64,000 bases of DNA from Deltaproteobacteria bacterium. Its GTDB lineage: Bacteria; Myxococcota_A; Polyangia; Polyangiales; Polyangiaceae. The DNA lies in the NCBI GenBank assembly GCA_016218915.1, contig JACRCQ010000021.1, positions 1-64,000 of the forward strand, given 5' to 3'. Position numbers and translations under genes: made by a program. Positions 46,223 to 54,910 of the stretch are shown one piece after another; positions within the stretch are counted from its first letter, which is position 1, and each line of letters begins with the position of its first letter. The notes below the pieces were generated by a model. The model searched no databases. It was not told the DNA's origin and saw only the letters and a program-made list of their open reading frames with translations.

Positions 46223-47260
46223 GTGAAGCACGTCGCAATCCACACGGCCCCCTTGTTGGCAGCGCTCGTGCTCGCCGGATGCGGCGATGGGAGCACGGCG
46301 CCTTCCCCCACGGACGTGAAAGACGCGGCAGCGATCGACGCGTCGGATGCCTCGCTGGATGCTTCGGGTGACCCGGCCGAGGCTGCGAGCGATTCGGCTG
46401 AATCGTCAGCGCCCGACGCGTTGCAGGACGCAGCCGGCGATTCGCCGGGGTCCGATGCCGACGCTTCGGACGCGCCGCTGCAGGTGCAGAGGGTCTACGG
46501 CGTGACGATCGACGACGTATCGGGCATGGCGGACATCCTCGACTCGTTGCAGAAGCTCTCGCACAAGCCCACGGCGCGCGTGGTGTTCGACGAGTTCGTG
46601 CCCGCAGCCGACTACCAGGACCCGGTCTCGCAGATTCACGCCGTCAGCTTCGTGATGGGAGAGATCCTCGACTCGGAGTTCGTGGATCAGGTGACGGTCG
46701 CGGAATACTCAGCCCGAACCGCTGAGTACCTCTCTGCGCTCGGCAACGACGTCGACGTCTGGGAGGTGGGCAACGAGATCAACGGCGAGTGGTTGGGAGC
46801 CACCTCGGACGTGGCGGCGAAGATGACCGCAGCGTTCGACCTGGTGAAGCAGCAGGGCAAGCGCGCAGCGCTGACCCTGTACTACAACGAGGATTGCTGG
46901 TCCCAGGCCGACCACGAGATGTTCACCTGGACCGAAGCCAATGTCCCGGCGTCGATGAAGCAGGGTCTCGATCAGGTCCTGGTCAGCTACTACGAAGACG
47001 ACTGCAACGGTCTTCAGCCTGACTGGGCGACCGTGTTCCAGAAGCTCGCCACCATGTTCCCCAACTCGCAGCTCGGGATGGGAGAGTGCGGCACGACCGA
47101 CCCTGCCAAGAAGGCGGAATACGTGCACCGCTACTACACGATGAAGGTCGCGCAGCCGCGCTACATCGGCGGGCAGTTCTGGTGGTACTTCCGGCAGGAC
47201 ATGGTTCCATCCACCCTGCCTCTTTGGACGACCCTCGAAGCAGCGATGTCCGAGTCTTGA
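46223..47260 (+). CDS. Lipoprotein with glycoside hydrolase clan A-like (beta/alpha)8 domain
   Basis: 345 residues. The signal ends in LAGC, then an Asp/Ala/Ser-rich linker. The rest resembles a GH-A TIM barrel. VWEVGNEINGEW carries the Asn-Glu acid/base and MGECGTTD a candidate nucleophile Glu, with FWWYFRQD near the end. The GTG at 46223 gives the signal peptide; the longer frame is out of character. Probably a secreted glycosidase, but the family is unassigned and the substrate unknown. Confidence 0.7.
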   Translation: MKHVAIHTAPLLAALVLAGCGDGSTAPSPTDVKDAAAIDASDASLDASGDPAEAASDSAESSAPDALQDAAGDSPGSDADASDAPLQVQRVYGVTIDDVSGMADILDSLQKLSHKPTARVVFDEFVPAADYQDPVSQIHAVSFVMGEILDSEFVDQVTVAEYSARTAEYLSALGNDVDVWEVGNEINGEWLGATSDVAAKMTAAFDLVKQQGKRAALTLYYNEDCWSQADHEMFTWTEANVPASMKQGLDQVLVSYYEDDCNGLQPDWATVFQKLATMFPNSQLGMGECGTTDPAKKAEYVHRYYTMKVAQPRYIGGQFWWYFRQDMVPSTLPLWTTLEAAMSES

Positions 47261-47264
47261 TCGG

Positions 47265-48020
47265 TCAGGCAATTCCCAGGACTTCGCGCAGCTTCTTGCT
47301 CGCCTGCCGCGAGACCTCCACGCGCACGCCGTCGCCCAGCACGGCCAGCAGCCGGCCTCCCTCCACCCGCTCGAGGCGCACCACGCGGTCGAGGTTGACG
47401 ATCGCCTTGCGGTGCGCGCGGAAGAAGTGCTCTGGATCGAGACGTGTCTCAAGCTCGGACAGGGTGAGATCCGAGCTGTAGGTCATGCCCGGCGTGTGGA
47501 TGGCGACCATCTCGTTGTCCGCCTCGAAGTGGGTGATGTTGGCCACAGGCACCAGCACGATGTCCTTGAGGTAGTTGACCGGAATGCGCTCCAAGAACCG
47601 AGGCCGCCCGATCGAGGTCATCATCCGCTGGTATCCGTCGCGGAATCGCTCCTCTGCGTTGCGCTCCATGGCGCGCTCGACCGCGCGGCCGACCTCGCGG
47701 TCTCCGAACGGCTTGAGCAGGTAGTCCACAGCGCCCACAGCGAAGGCATCGAGCGCGTACCGGTCGTAGGCCGTGGTGAAAACGACGTAGCGGGGCGTGC
47801 GCGGCAGCTGCGAGAGCACCTCGAATCCGTCGATGTCCGGCATCTGCACGTCGAGGAACACCAGCGCAGGGTTGTGCCGGGTGATCAGCGCGACCGCCTC
47901 GGTGCCGTTGGACGCCTGTCCGAGGAGCTGGACCGTAGGCCATTCCTCGAGCATCCGGATCAGGCGGCGGCGGGCCCGCTCTTCGTCGTCGACCACCACG
48001 GCTGTCAGCGGCTCGGTCAC
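47265..48020 (-). CDS. LytTR-family response regulator
   Basis: 251 residues. The receiver domain has Asp11, Asp12 and phospho-acceptor Asp57 (LVFLDVQMPD) and the Lys of YLLKPFGDRE. The LytTR DNA-binding domain follows: VPVANITHFEADNEMVAIHT, FFRAHRKAIVNLDRV and SRQASKKLREVL. GTG start at 48020 overlaps the kinase stop (GTGA) and follows GGGAGGAG. Cognate of the kinase next door. Confidence 0.95.
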   Translation of the reverse strand: MTEPLTAVVVDDEERARRRLIRMLEEWPTVQLLGQASNGTEAVALITRHNPALVFLDVQMPDIDGFEVLSQLPRTPRYVVFTTAYDRYALDAFAVGAVDYLLKPFGDREVGRAVERAMERNAEERFRDGYQRMMTSIGRPRFLERIPVNYLKDIVLVPVANITHFEADNEMVAIHTPGMTYSSDLTLSELETRLDPEHFFRAHRKAIVNLDRVVRLERVEGGRLLAVLGDGVRVEVSRQASKKLREVLGIA

Positions 48021-49099
48021 GCTGCTCCTCCCTTCGGAATCGCGAGGACGGCCAAGGTGTGCTCGCCATCGCTCGCGGTCTTCACTTCGAGTCGCGCCTT
48101 TCCCCGGTAGACCAGGGCAAGACGCTTGCGCGTGAGCTCCAGGCCGATCCCGCCCTTGCGCTCGCCGAGGAACGGTCCTGGGCTCGTGACGGCGAGCACG
48201 ACCTGATCGCCCAGGACCTGGACCTCGACGTGGACCTCGCCGCCCTGCGGTCGTTTCTCCACCCCGTGACGGACCGCGTTTTCGCACAGAACCTGCACGG
48301 CGAGCGAAGGTACACGCACGGGCTCTGCGGAATCGCACCGATCGATGCGCACACGCAAGCGGTCGCCAAAGCGCACGCGGCACAGCTCCAGGTAGTCGGC
48401 GCACAGATCCAGCTCGCTCGACAGGGCGATCATCGGCTGGTCGGCGCGATCCAGGGCAGCGCGAAGCAGCGCGCTCAGACGCACCACGCACCGCTCGGCC
48501 TCCAGCGGATCTTCGCGGCACAGCTCGGCCACGAGATTGAGCGCATTGAAAAGGAAGTGCGGATCGAGCCGGGACTGCATGGCGAGCATGCGCGACTCCT
48601 GCAGCGCATTCCGAAGGGAGATCTCGCGCTCATCGTGGATCTCGAGCCGTCGCTCGAGCTGCATGTGCCGAGAGATTCCCCACCCCGAGGCTGTGAAGAG
48701 CGGAATGGAAATCACCACGGAGCTCCACGCGGAAAGGTGGGCGTAGGCTGCCCACAGAAGCCGGTGGGGATGGGGCACCATGGCGTCGCGGACCGCAAAG
48801 AACACCGCGAAGCCGGTCACGACCACCACCGACGAGATCGCGATCACGGCCAGGGCTCGGAAGAAGACTTCGACGGGGGATCGCTTCAGGCCCCACGGGA
48901 GGATCCAGAGCCAGGGCAACGGGGAGATGAGCAGCGCGGCAAGGCCCATGGCCAGGCCGAAGAGCAGCCCGATCGGGTGGCCGAGCCCCAGCCATTCGAT
49001 CACGCCCATGGTACCGGCCACGCCGAAGGTAACCAGCAGGCGACGATAGCTGAGCAGCTCGCGCAGCGTTCGCATCACCTCGGCGCGGGGCTGTTCCAT
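48017..49099 (-). CDS. LytS/YehU-type sensor histidine kinase
   Basis: 360 residues. Four or five hydrophobic helices (about 20-145) precede the His_kinase-type domain with the phospho-acceptor in SRLDPHFLFNALNLV and the ATPase motifs LCENAVRHGVEK and GGIGLELTRKRL. The N-terminal helices are a ligand-sensing membrane region of unknown ligand. It overlaps the LytTR gene by 4 bp and lies 13 bp after the radical SAM stop, so three genes may share a transcript. Confidence 0.93.
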   Translation of the reverse strand: MEQPRAEVMRTLRELLSYRRLLVTFGVAGTMGVIEWLGLGHPIGLLFGLAMGLAALLISPLPWLWILPWGLKRSPVEVFFRALAVIAISSVVVVTGFAVFFAVRDAMVPHPHRLLWAAYAHLSAWSSVVISIPLFTASGWGISRHMQLERRLEIHDEREISLRNALQESRMLAMQSRLDPHFLFNALNLVAELCREDPLEAERCVVRLSALLRAALDRADQPMIALSSELDLCADYLELCRVRFGDRLRVRIDRCDSAEPVRVPSLAVQVLCENAVRHGVEKRPQGGEVHVEVQVLGDQVVLAVTSPGPFLGERKGGIGLELTRKRLALVYRGKARLEVKTASDGEHTLAVLAIPKGGAA

Positions 49100-49112
49100 G
49101 GTCGGCTCGATT

Positions 49113-50615
49113 CTAGGCCACCAACGGCAGCCGCACCACTTGCATGGGGCCGGCGGCGTGCTGCGAAGCGGGCTCTTGCCACCGGCTGCGCCCACGCTCC
49201 CCCATCCACCAGTGCAGCTCCACGAGCGGGTGCCACATCGCGTGCGTCATGCCCATGGGTACCAGCGCACGCCAGATGACGTCCCACTTCTTGTACAAGG
49301 CCGTCATCGCGAGATACGCGCCCCCACGCGCGACCTCGCTGAAGGCGCTGTGCGATCGCGGCCGTCGGGCAAGCACGTTGCTCCACGAATACAAGCTCCG
49401 GTAGGCGCGTCGATACCCTTCCTCGAGCTGCTGCGGCGTCATCTTCGCCGGACGGTACACCACGTGCGCCGTGTCGTACCTGGTCCAGTCGCGCGTGAGG
49501 ATCCTCCCCTGCCTGTCCAGCTCCTCGAACAGAGGCGTGCCCGGATAGGGCGTGAGAATGTGAAACGTCGCGCATTCCAGCCGCTGGCGCACGATGAAGT
49601 CGATCGTGCGATCGAACACGTCCGGCCCGTCGTGATCGAAGCCGAACACGAAGCTGCCGTTCACCTCGATCCCGTGCTCGTGGAGCAGCGCTACGGCGCG
49701 CTCGTATTCGGAAGGGGGAAGCGTTCGCTTGCGCTGCTCGCGCAGGTTGTCGTCCGAAAGCGTCTCCAGGCCGATGAACACCCCCTGGCAACCGGACGCT
49801 GCCATGCGACGCACCAGCCTGCGGTCGCGAGCCACGTCGATGGTGACCGCTGCGCTCCAGAGCAGGCGCCGCGTGGCGAGCGCAGCGCACAGCTCCATGC
49901 CGTACGCCGGATCCGCCATCAGGTTGTTGTCGGTGAACACTACGAACCGTTCGCCGATGGAGTCGATCTCGGCGATCACGTCGCTGACAGGGCGCTTCTG
50001 GTAGGGCGCTCTCAAGCCGCGAGTGGCGAGGTAGCAGTAGCCGCAGCGCTGGGTGCAGCCACGCGTGGCAATGATCGACGCGCGGGTCAGAAAGGCCCCT
50101 TGGGGAAGGACATCGCGACGCGGCCACGGCGACTTTGCGTAGTGCGGAGCTGCGAAGCTCCCCTCCACCACTGCACCGCCCCGTAGCTGTCCGCTCCTCA
50201 GGCCTTCGAGCACCTCGGGCCAGACGTGGACGCCTTCGCCCACGACCACCGCGTCGGCGTGCAGCCTGGCCTCTTGGGGCAGCGCTGTGACGTGCAGCCC
50301 GCCCAGCACCACGCGCGAGCCGAGGCGTCGATATCGATCCGCGAGCTCGTAGGCCCTGTGCGCAAAGGCGGTGTGTACGGTGATCCCGACGATTTCCGGG
50401 AGCGGACGGGTGGGCGGCTGGCCGATCGACAGGTTCTCGTCGTGCACCCGCACGCGCCATGGCGACGGCGTGGCTGCCGCGAGGGCCGGCAAGGCGAGGG
50501 ACGGTGTGAGCGCGTGTCGGGCCGCGCTCGAGCACGGGTTGCGGGCGTAGCGAGGATTGATCAGCAGGACGCGCCCAGATTCGGTTCGAGAGGTGGAAGT
50601 GGTTTGCGAGGTCAT
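49113..50615 (-). CDS. Radical SAM protein with cobalamin-binding N-terminal domain
   Basis: 500 residues. A B12-binding-like domain fills residues 1-170 (VLLINPRYARNP, GLHVTALPQEA, VVVGEGVHVWPEVLEGL). The radical SAM core has CTQRCGYC (CX3CX2C) and VFIGLETLSDDNLR. The C-terminal region (YKKWDVIWRALVPMG) is unassigned. AGGGAG lies before the ATG at 50615. Methylation or rearrangement of a lipid or secondary metabolite is usual in this class; no cluster points to the substrate. Confidence 0.9.
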   Translation of the reverse strand: MTSQTTSTSRTESGRVLLINPRYARNPCSSAARHALTPSLALPALAAATPSPWRVRVHDENLSIGQPPTRPLPEIVGITVHTAFAHRAYELADRYRRLGSRVVLGGLHVTALPQEARLHADAVVVGEGVHVWPEVLEGLRSGQLRGGAVVEGSFAAPHYAKSPWPRRDVLPQGAFLTRASIIATRGCTQRCGYCYLATRGLRAPYQKRPVSDVIAEIDSIGERFVVFTDNNLMADPAYGMELCAALATRRLLWSAAVTIDVARDRRLVRRMAASGCQGVFIGLETLSDDNLREQRKRTLPPSEYERAVALLHEHGIEVNGSFVFGFDHDGPDVFDRTIDFIVRQRLECATFHILTPYPGTPLFEELDRQGRILTRDWTRYDTAHVVYRPAKMTPQQLEEGYRRAYRSLYSWSNVLARRPRSHSAFSEVARGGAYLAMTALYKKWDVIWRALVPMGMTHAMWHPLVELHWWMGERGRSRWQEPASQHAAGPMQVVRLPLVA

Positions 50616-50693
50616 CGACAGGCTCCCTGGCTTGCGCTTTGCGCTTCTGCCTGGAGTCTGCGCGCCGGAAAAACGTGCTGCGATACCGTCCCG

Positions 50694-50744
50694 GGCGAAC
50701 GGTCGGGGCACTAGGGCGAACGGTTGCGGGCAGGTGGCGAACGG
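50694..50744 (+). promoter_or_regulatory. Three GGCGAACGG sites on an exact 21-bp period
   Basis: GGCGAACGG occurs at 50694-50702, 50715-50723 and 50736-50744, each starting 21 bp after the last. This is two helical turns of DNA, so all three face the same side. They lie in the 196-bp divergent region between the radical SAM and VWA genes, ending 31 bp before the candidate -35 of the VWA gene. Likely binding sites of an unknown activator. Confidence 0.7.
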
Positions 50745-50774
50745 CGGGCCGGCCCTGCCCCTGGATCACGAGGC

Positions 50775-50804
50775 TTGATCGGGATCGCGATCGCTCCCTA
50801 CACT
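50775..50804 (+). promoter_or_regulatory. Candidate promoter of the VWA lipoprotein gene
   Basis: TTGATC (50775-50780), 18-bp spacer, TACACT (50799-50804). The start site would fall at about 50811, the base before the GTG, giving a leaderless message. Confidence 0.6.
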
Positions 50805-50811
50805 CTGCCCG

Positions 50812-51993
50812 GTGAACATGAAATCGATCCCTTCTCGCACGCTCGACGTGACTCGCACTGCAACCGTCATCCTGCTGGGTGTCGCGCTCTGGATCCTGGC
50901 CGGGTGCGGCGGTGGGCTGAAGCTGACGCCCATCAAGAGCACCAGCGAAAAGCCGAGCAACGTCGCGGTCTACTTCAAGGTCGAAGCTTCCAACGGCGAG
51001 CCCATCGGTGGGCTCAAGGCCGATCAGTTCAAGATCTACGAGGACGGCGCGCTCGTTTCGCAGTTCGAAAGCAAGCAGACCATCCTCAATCCTGAAGTGG
51101 CAGCGTCGCACTACACCATGCTGCTCATCGACATGAGCGGGAGCATCTCCGAATCGGGAAGCACCGACAGCGTGGTCGAAGCAGCGACCGCGTTCACGCA
51201 GAAGGTGGAGAAGTACCAGAAGGTCGGTGTCTACGCCTTTGACGGCAGCGATCAGATCTATCCGATCGCTCCCTTCACCAACTCGGCTGCCAGCGCGACC
51301 GCTGGCATCAAGTCGCTCAAGGGGTTCAAGGCCAAGGATCCGAGCACCAACCTTCACGGCGCCGTGATCAAGGGGATGAAGGAGCTGGAGACCGCCCTGT
51401 CGCACGCCGAGCATCCGATGCGGTTCGGCACCCTGGTGGTGTTCACGGACGGCTCGGATCGGGCCGGGCGCGTGAGCAACGACGACATGCGCAAGGCAGT
51501 GAGCGACACGCAGTACGACGTGTTCGGCATCGGCCTCGGCGTCGAGATCAAGGAAGACCAGATCAAGCAGGTGGGCAAGAACGGCACCGCGATGGCCCAG
51601 GACAAGAACCAGGTCACCAACGCGTTCGACACGATCGCCAAACGCATCGAGTCGCAGACCAAGGCCTACTACCTGCTCAGCTACTGCTCGCCGTCGCGCG
51701 CAGGGGAGCACGAAGTCGAGATCGAAGCCATCGCGACCGATGCGGACGGCAAGACCGAGCGCAAGGGCCGGCTGTCACAGCGCTTCGACGCCACAGGCTT
51801 CGGGCCGAACTGCGATCCGAACCGTCCGCCCAAGTTCGACACGAGCAAGGGGGATGCCCTGTCGCCCAAGGACAAGGACGAGCCGAAGAAGACGTCAGGC
51901 TCCATCTCCGTGGGAACGGACACCAAGAAGAGCTCACCACCTCCGTCGAACCAGCCCAAGCCGGTCAAGCCTGGCGACGACTTCAATCCCTGA
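50812..51993 (+). CDS. VWA-domain lipoprotein
   Basis: 393 residues. The signal ends in LAGC (about 30-33). A von Willebrand factor A domain (about 100-310) has an intact MIDAS: IDMSGSIS, then the TNLHGAVIKG and VVFTDGSD segments. A Lys/Ser/Pro-rich tail ends the protein. Only two potential starts exist (GTG 50812, ATG 50818); neither has a ribosome site. Surface anchored, probably for protein-protein contact. Upstream phased sites and the close -10 make its regulation unusual. Confidence 0.9.
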   Translation: MNMKSIPSRTLDVTRTATVILLGVALWILAGCGGGLKLTPIKSTSEKPSNVAVYFKVEASNGEPIGGLKADQFKIYEDGALVSQFESKQTILNPEVAASHYTMLLIDMSGSISESGSTDSVVEAATAFTQKVEKYQKVGVYAFDGSDQIYPIAPFTNSAASATAGIKSLKGFKAKDPSTNLHGAVIKGMKELETALSHAEHPMRFGTLVVFTDGSDRAGRVSNDDMRKAVSDTQYDVFGIGLGVEIKEDQIKQVGKNGTAMAQDKNQVTNAFDTIAKRIESQTKAYYLLSYCSPSRAGEHEVEIEAIATDADGKTERKGRLSQRFDATGFGPNCDPNRPPKFDTSKGDALSPKDKDEPKKTSGSISVGTDTKKSSPPPSNQPKPVKPGDDFNP

Positions 51994-52098
51994 TCCGCCG
52001 CGGTTTGCGTAGATCCGGGCACGGCCGCGGGGCGCGCTGTGTCCGAGCTTCGGTGCCGTGCCCCTACCCGCCGCAGCCCCGCGGTTTCGCTGATGCAT

Positions 52099-52131
52099 GT
52101 GGCGGCCGCCACTTTCCGGTGGCGACCCGCC
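52099..52131 (+). repeat. Dispersed 33-bp hairpin repeat, copy 2
   Basis: Matches the minus strand of 8554-8586 with three mismatches. Core stem-loop CGCCAC-TTTCCG-GTGGCG. It lies in the 351-bp gap 51994-52344, which otherwise has only the inverted repeat next to it. Confidence 0.75.
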
Positions 52132-52172
52132 GCTATCGTCGATCACCCTCTGATTCTCGGCAGATAGCGGCG
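52128..52172. repeat. 10-bp inverted repeat with 25-base loop
   Basis: CGCCGCTATC (52128-52137) pairs with GATAGCGGCG (52163-52172). It overlaps the end of the dispersed repeat. No T-run follows, so it is not a clear terminator. Confidence 0.6.
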
Positions 52173-52344
52173 CTCGACTCCAGCGATCCCACATTTCGAC
52201 CCTGGCGCCGCCACCTGGCCTCGCGCGTTTTTGAGCCATTTTGCAGACCAATCGAGTTGGCCCGTCGTTCGCAATGCCCCCTGGCGACCCTGCGAAGCCC
52301 GAGCGCGGTGCAAGGGCTCGATGGGGCGTCAGAAGAGGTGTGAG

Positions 52345-52614
52345 ATGGATTCCAGCAAGATGAAGATTGTCTACACGATCACGGAACGCGGCGAGCGCAG
52401 CTACTGGACCAGGATTGGCGTCGCGTACGTCAACCGAGACGGCTCACTGAACATCAAGCTCGAGGCCGTGCCGGTCAACGGAACCATGCAGGTTCGGGAC
52501 TGGACTCCGCGCGAGGATCAGGCCGGCTCCGAGGATCGTCTTCGCAAGGGCAACGGCAATGGCGCCCAGAGCTCGGCTCCGCAGGCCGACGATCTGCCGG
52601 ACGCGTTCAGCTGA
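52345..52614 (+). CDS. Small conserved protein of unknown function
   Basis: 89 residues: MDSSKMKIVYTITERGERSY, then TRIGVAYVNRDGSLNIKLEA, VPVNGTMQVRDW and a disordered tail ending DDLPDAF. I believe near-identical proteins recur in myxobacteria, but I cannot name a family. The body looks like a single small beta domain. AGAAGAG lies before the ATG; longer frames are rejected. It precedes the HhH protein by 15 bp, probably one operon. Confidence 0.75.
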   Translation: MDSSKMKIVYTITERGERSYWTRIGVAYVNRDGSLNIKLEAVPVNGTMQVRDWTPREDQAGSEDRLRKGNGNGAQSSAPQADDLPDAFS

Positions 52615-52629
52615 TCCGGGGGATGAGCG

Positions 52630-53229
52630 ATGCACGCCTCGATGGGAGCTCGGGGCGCAAGTGCGGCGACGGCCGGATCCCCGATCCGGTCCGTCGCCGG
52701 CGCAGTTGCGCCTGCCTCGGAAAACCGCCTGGCAACGCTCTGGAGCAAGGCCCTCGGTTCCACCTGGGTCCGCCCTGCAGCGAAGCTGGTGCTCGTGATG
52801 ACGCTGGTGGCCGGGCTGTCGTGGATCGGGTCGCGCGCCAACGCTCTGGGCGTGCGCATCCCTGCGCTGGCCGCTCCGTCCGGAAGTCTCTCGCTCGCGT
52901 CGCTCGCACCCTCCCCAGCGTCGGCGCGTCCTACCGAAGCCGCAGATGCGGGCGCGGTGGGTCCGGAAGCGGCAACGCCGAGTGGGCCGGGAGTGCTGCC
53001 CGATGGACGGGTGGTGCTCAATCTTGCGAGCGAAGACGAGCTACGCAAGCTGCCCAAGGTCGGGCCCAAGCGGGCCAGCCAGATCGTGGCGCTGCGCCAG
53101 CGCATGGGCAAGTTCAGATCCACGCGCGATCTGCTGCGAGTCAAAGGGCTCGGGCTGAGGACGCTTCAGAAGATGCAGCCGATGATGGTGCTCGATCCGC
53201 CCGTCGAGGGCGCAGACGGCGGCAGGTGA
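52630..53229 (+). CDS. ComEA-type helix-hairpin-helix DNA-binding protein
   Basis: 199 residues. One transmembrane helix (about 53-70, LVLVMTLVAGLSWIG) anchors the protein, followed by an Ala/Ser/Pro linker and a C-terminal helix-hairpin-helix: NLASEDELRKLPKVGPKRAS, then VKGLGLRTLQKM. This is the ComEA layout, in which the extracytoplasmic domain binds incoming DNA during natural transformation. No other com genes are close. Alternatively a DNA-binding scaffold. Confidence 0.88.
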   Translation: MHASMGARGASAATAGSPIRSVAGAVAPASENRLATLWSKALGSTWVRPAAKLVLVMTLVAGLSWIGSRANALGVRIPALAAPSGSLSLASLAPSPASARPTEAADAGAVGPEAATPSGPGVLPDGRVVLNLASEDELRKLPKVGPKRASQIVALRQRMGKFRSTRDLLRVKGLGLRTLQKMQPMMVLDPPVEGADGGR

Positions 53230-53289
53230 CGATGGCAGGGGCCCTGCCCGCGTCGATGTGGGCAGGGTGCCGGCAGGTGCAGGAGAAGC

Positions 53290-53721
53290 TCAGGCCTTCT
53301 TGGTCGCGCGAGGCTTCTTGGCGGCAGGGGCGGCCTTGGCAGCGGGAGCAGGCTTGTCAGCCTCTTTTGCCTTGGTCGCTGCTGCGGCGCGTGCCTGACG
53401 ACGCGCGAGGCTGCGGTACATGTCGAACAGACGCGGCACCGGGTAGCGCTCGAGGCGGCTGCGGTATCCCGCATCCTTGGTGCGCTTCTCGATCTCGATG
53501 ATGGCGTCGATCATCTTCGCGCGCGTGCCGAACTTCTCCTTGACCGCACTGAACGTATCGAACAGCCGGAGCAGCTTGGCGTTGGAGACGGTCTCCAGTC
53601 CCTTGGCGGCATTGAGTCGGTTGACCCACATGTCCTCGTTGGTGAACTGGGCGAGGGCTTCGACGAGCTTGGCTTTGTCGCCGAACCGGTCCTTGACGAT
53701 CTGAAGGGGGGTTTTCTTCAC
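53290..53721 (-). CDS. Uncharacterised protein with Ala/Lys-rich tail
   Basis: 143 residues. The body (1-110) is helical with repeated FGxKAKLVEAL / FGTRAKMIDAI words, an internal repeat of about 50 residues. The tail (KAKEADKPAPAAKAAPAAKK) looks like the basic low-complexity tails of nucleic-acid-binding proteins. No named family. Convergent with the HhH gene. Confidence 0.72.
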   Translation of the reverse strand: MKKTPLQIVKDRFGDKAKLVEALAQFTNEDMWVNRLNAAKGLETVSNAKLLRLFDTFSAVKEKFGTRAKMIDAIIEIEKRTKDAGYRSRLERYPVPRLFDMYRSLARRQARAAAATKAKEADKPAPAAKAAPAAKKPRATKKA

Positions 53722-53987
53722 GGCTCCTCCGGGGAATGGTGCGCGAGATGACTCGCGGGGTTGGGGTGTGGCGGCTATCTAGCAGAGTCGACGACGACAG
53801 GCGAGCCCTGAACCTGGGGCGGGCAAACCTGGCAGCGGGATGTACAATTCCGCCGGAATACGCCCGGACCGCCATGGATGCGCGCCCCAAAGGACCGGTT
53901 TCGAGTAAGATGCGCCCCGGCCAACCGTTGCATGGGTGGCGAAGGGAGAACGGCATGCATCGACGACCGTCCCGAGAAGGAAACGGC

Positions 53988-54896
53988 ATGCGCCGCTGGT
54001 GGTGGATTCCATGGCTCGCTGCGCTCACCGCGCTGTCCGGCGCGCTTGGGTGCGGCGGTGCGTCCTACAAATCGGCCGACATGAGCCCGTCACGCAACTA
54101 CGGGGGCGCCGCTCCTGGAGCGGTCGCCGAGACCGCAAAGGAGGCACCCGCTGAGGCTGACGAGCCGATGGCTGCGCCCATGCCGGCAGCGCCCGTGGCC
54201 GCGGGAATGCCCGCCGGAGGCTCGGACAGGGACATGCGCATGGCCCAGGGCCCTGCGCCCAAGAAGGCGGTTCCGCCGCCCCCCAAGCCGAACGAGCCGA
54301 GCACCCAGCCCACGACCCCGACGCAGCCCAAGGAAGTGGCTGACGCTGCGCCGATCATGCAGATGCTGATCTACACGGCGCGTTTGACCATGGCCGTCTT
54401 CGAAGTGGACAAGTCGCTCGCAGGCGTCGAGACGCTTGCCCGCGAGATGGGCGGATTCCTGGCGCGCCGCTCGGATCGCGAGATCGTGATCCGCGTGCCC
54501 ACCGCCAAGTTCTTCGACGCGCTCAAGAAGCTCGATGGCATGGGCGACACGCTGCACAAGGACGTGCAGGTCGAGGATGTGACCGAGCAGTATCTCGACA
54601 TCTCGCTTCGTCTGAAGAATGCGCGCGAAGTGCGCGACCGCATCGCGGCGTTGCTGGCCAACGCGAAGACGGTCGAGGATTCGCTGCGGGTCGAGCGGGA
54701 GCTCGAGCGGCTCAGCGCCGAGATCGAGCGCATGGAAGGACGCTTGAAGTTCCTGCGTGATCGCGCTGCCTACTCCACGATCACGATCTCCTTCCAGCCG
54801 GTCCAGGTCGAAGACCTGCAGCGGCAAAAGGTCTTCCGTCTGCCCTTCCCGTGGCTGTCGGAAATGGGGCTTGGACGGCTGCTGAACCTGAATTGA
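53988..54896 (+). CDS. DUF4349-type lipoprotein
   Basis: 302 residues. The signal MRRWWWIPWLAALTALSGALG ends in GALGC. A Pro/Ala linker (APMPAAPVAAGMPAGG) precedes the DUF4349 domain (about 120-280): IYTARLTMAVFEVDKSLAGV, RSDREIVIRVPTAKFFDAL, EQYLDISLRLKNAREVRDR and RVERELERLSAEIERMEGRL, the latter a long coiled-coil. A GAGAAGGA precedes the ATG at 53988; an ATG at 53955 is a second choice. DUF4349 is an envelope domain of unknown role. Confidence 0.85.
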   Translation: MRRWWWIPWLAALTALSGALGCGGASYKSADMSPSRNYGGAAPGAVAETAKEAPAEADEPMAAPMPAAPVAAGMPAGGSDRDMRMAQGPAPKKAVPPPPKPNEPSTQPTTPTQPKEVADAAPIMQMLIYTARLTMAVFEVDKSLAGVETLAREMGGFLARRSDREIVIRVPTAKFFDALKKLDGMGDTLHKDVQVEDVTEQYLDISLRLKNAREVRDRIAALLANAKTVEDSLRVERELERLSAEIERMEGRLKFLRDRAAYSTITISFQPVQVEDLQRQKVFRLPFPWLSEMGLGRLLNLN

Positions 54897-54910
54897 GCGA
54901 GGGCGAAACC

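Noticed and set aside
49075..51711. Long minus-strand frame across the radical SAM gene and the VWA gene
   Set aside because: It overlaps two genes with diagnostic motifs and encodes no recognisable protein.
52128..52172. Intrinsic terminator after the VWA gene
   Set aside because: The inverted repeat has a 25-base loop and no T-run, and lies more than 130 bp after the stop.
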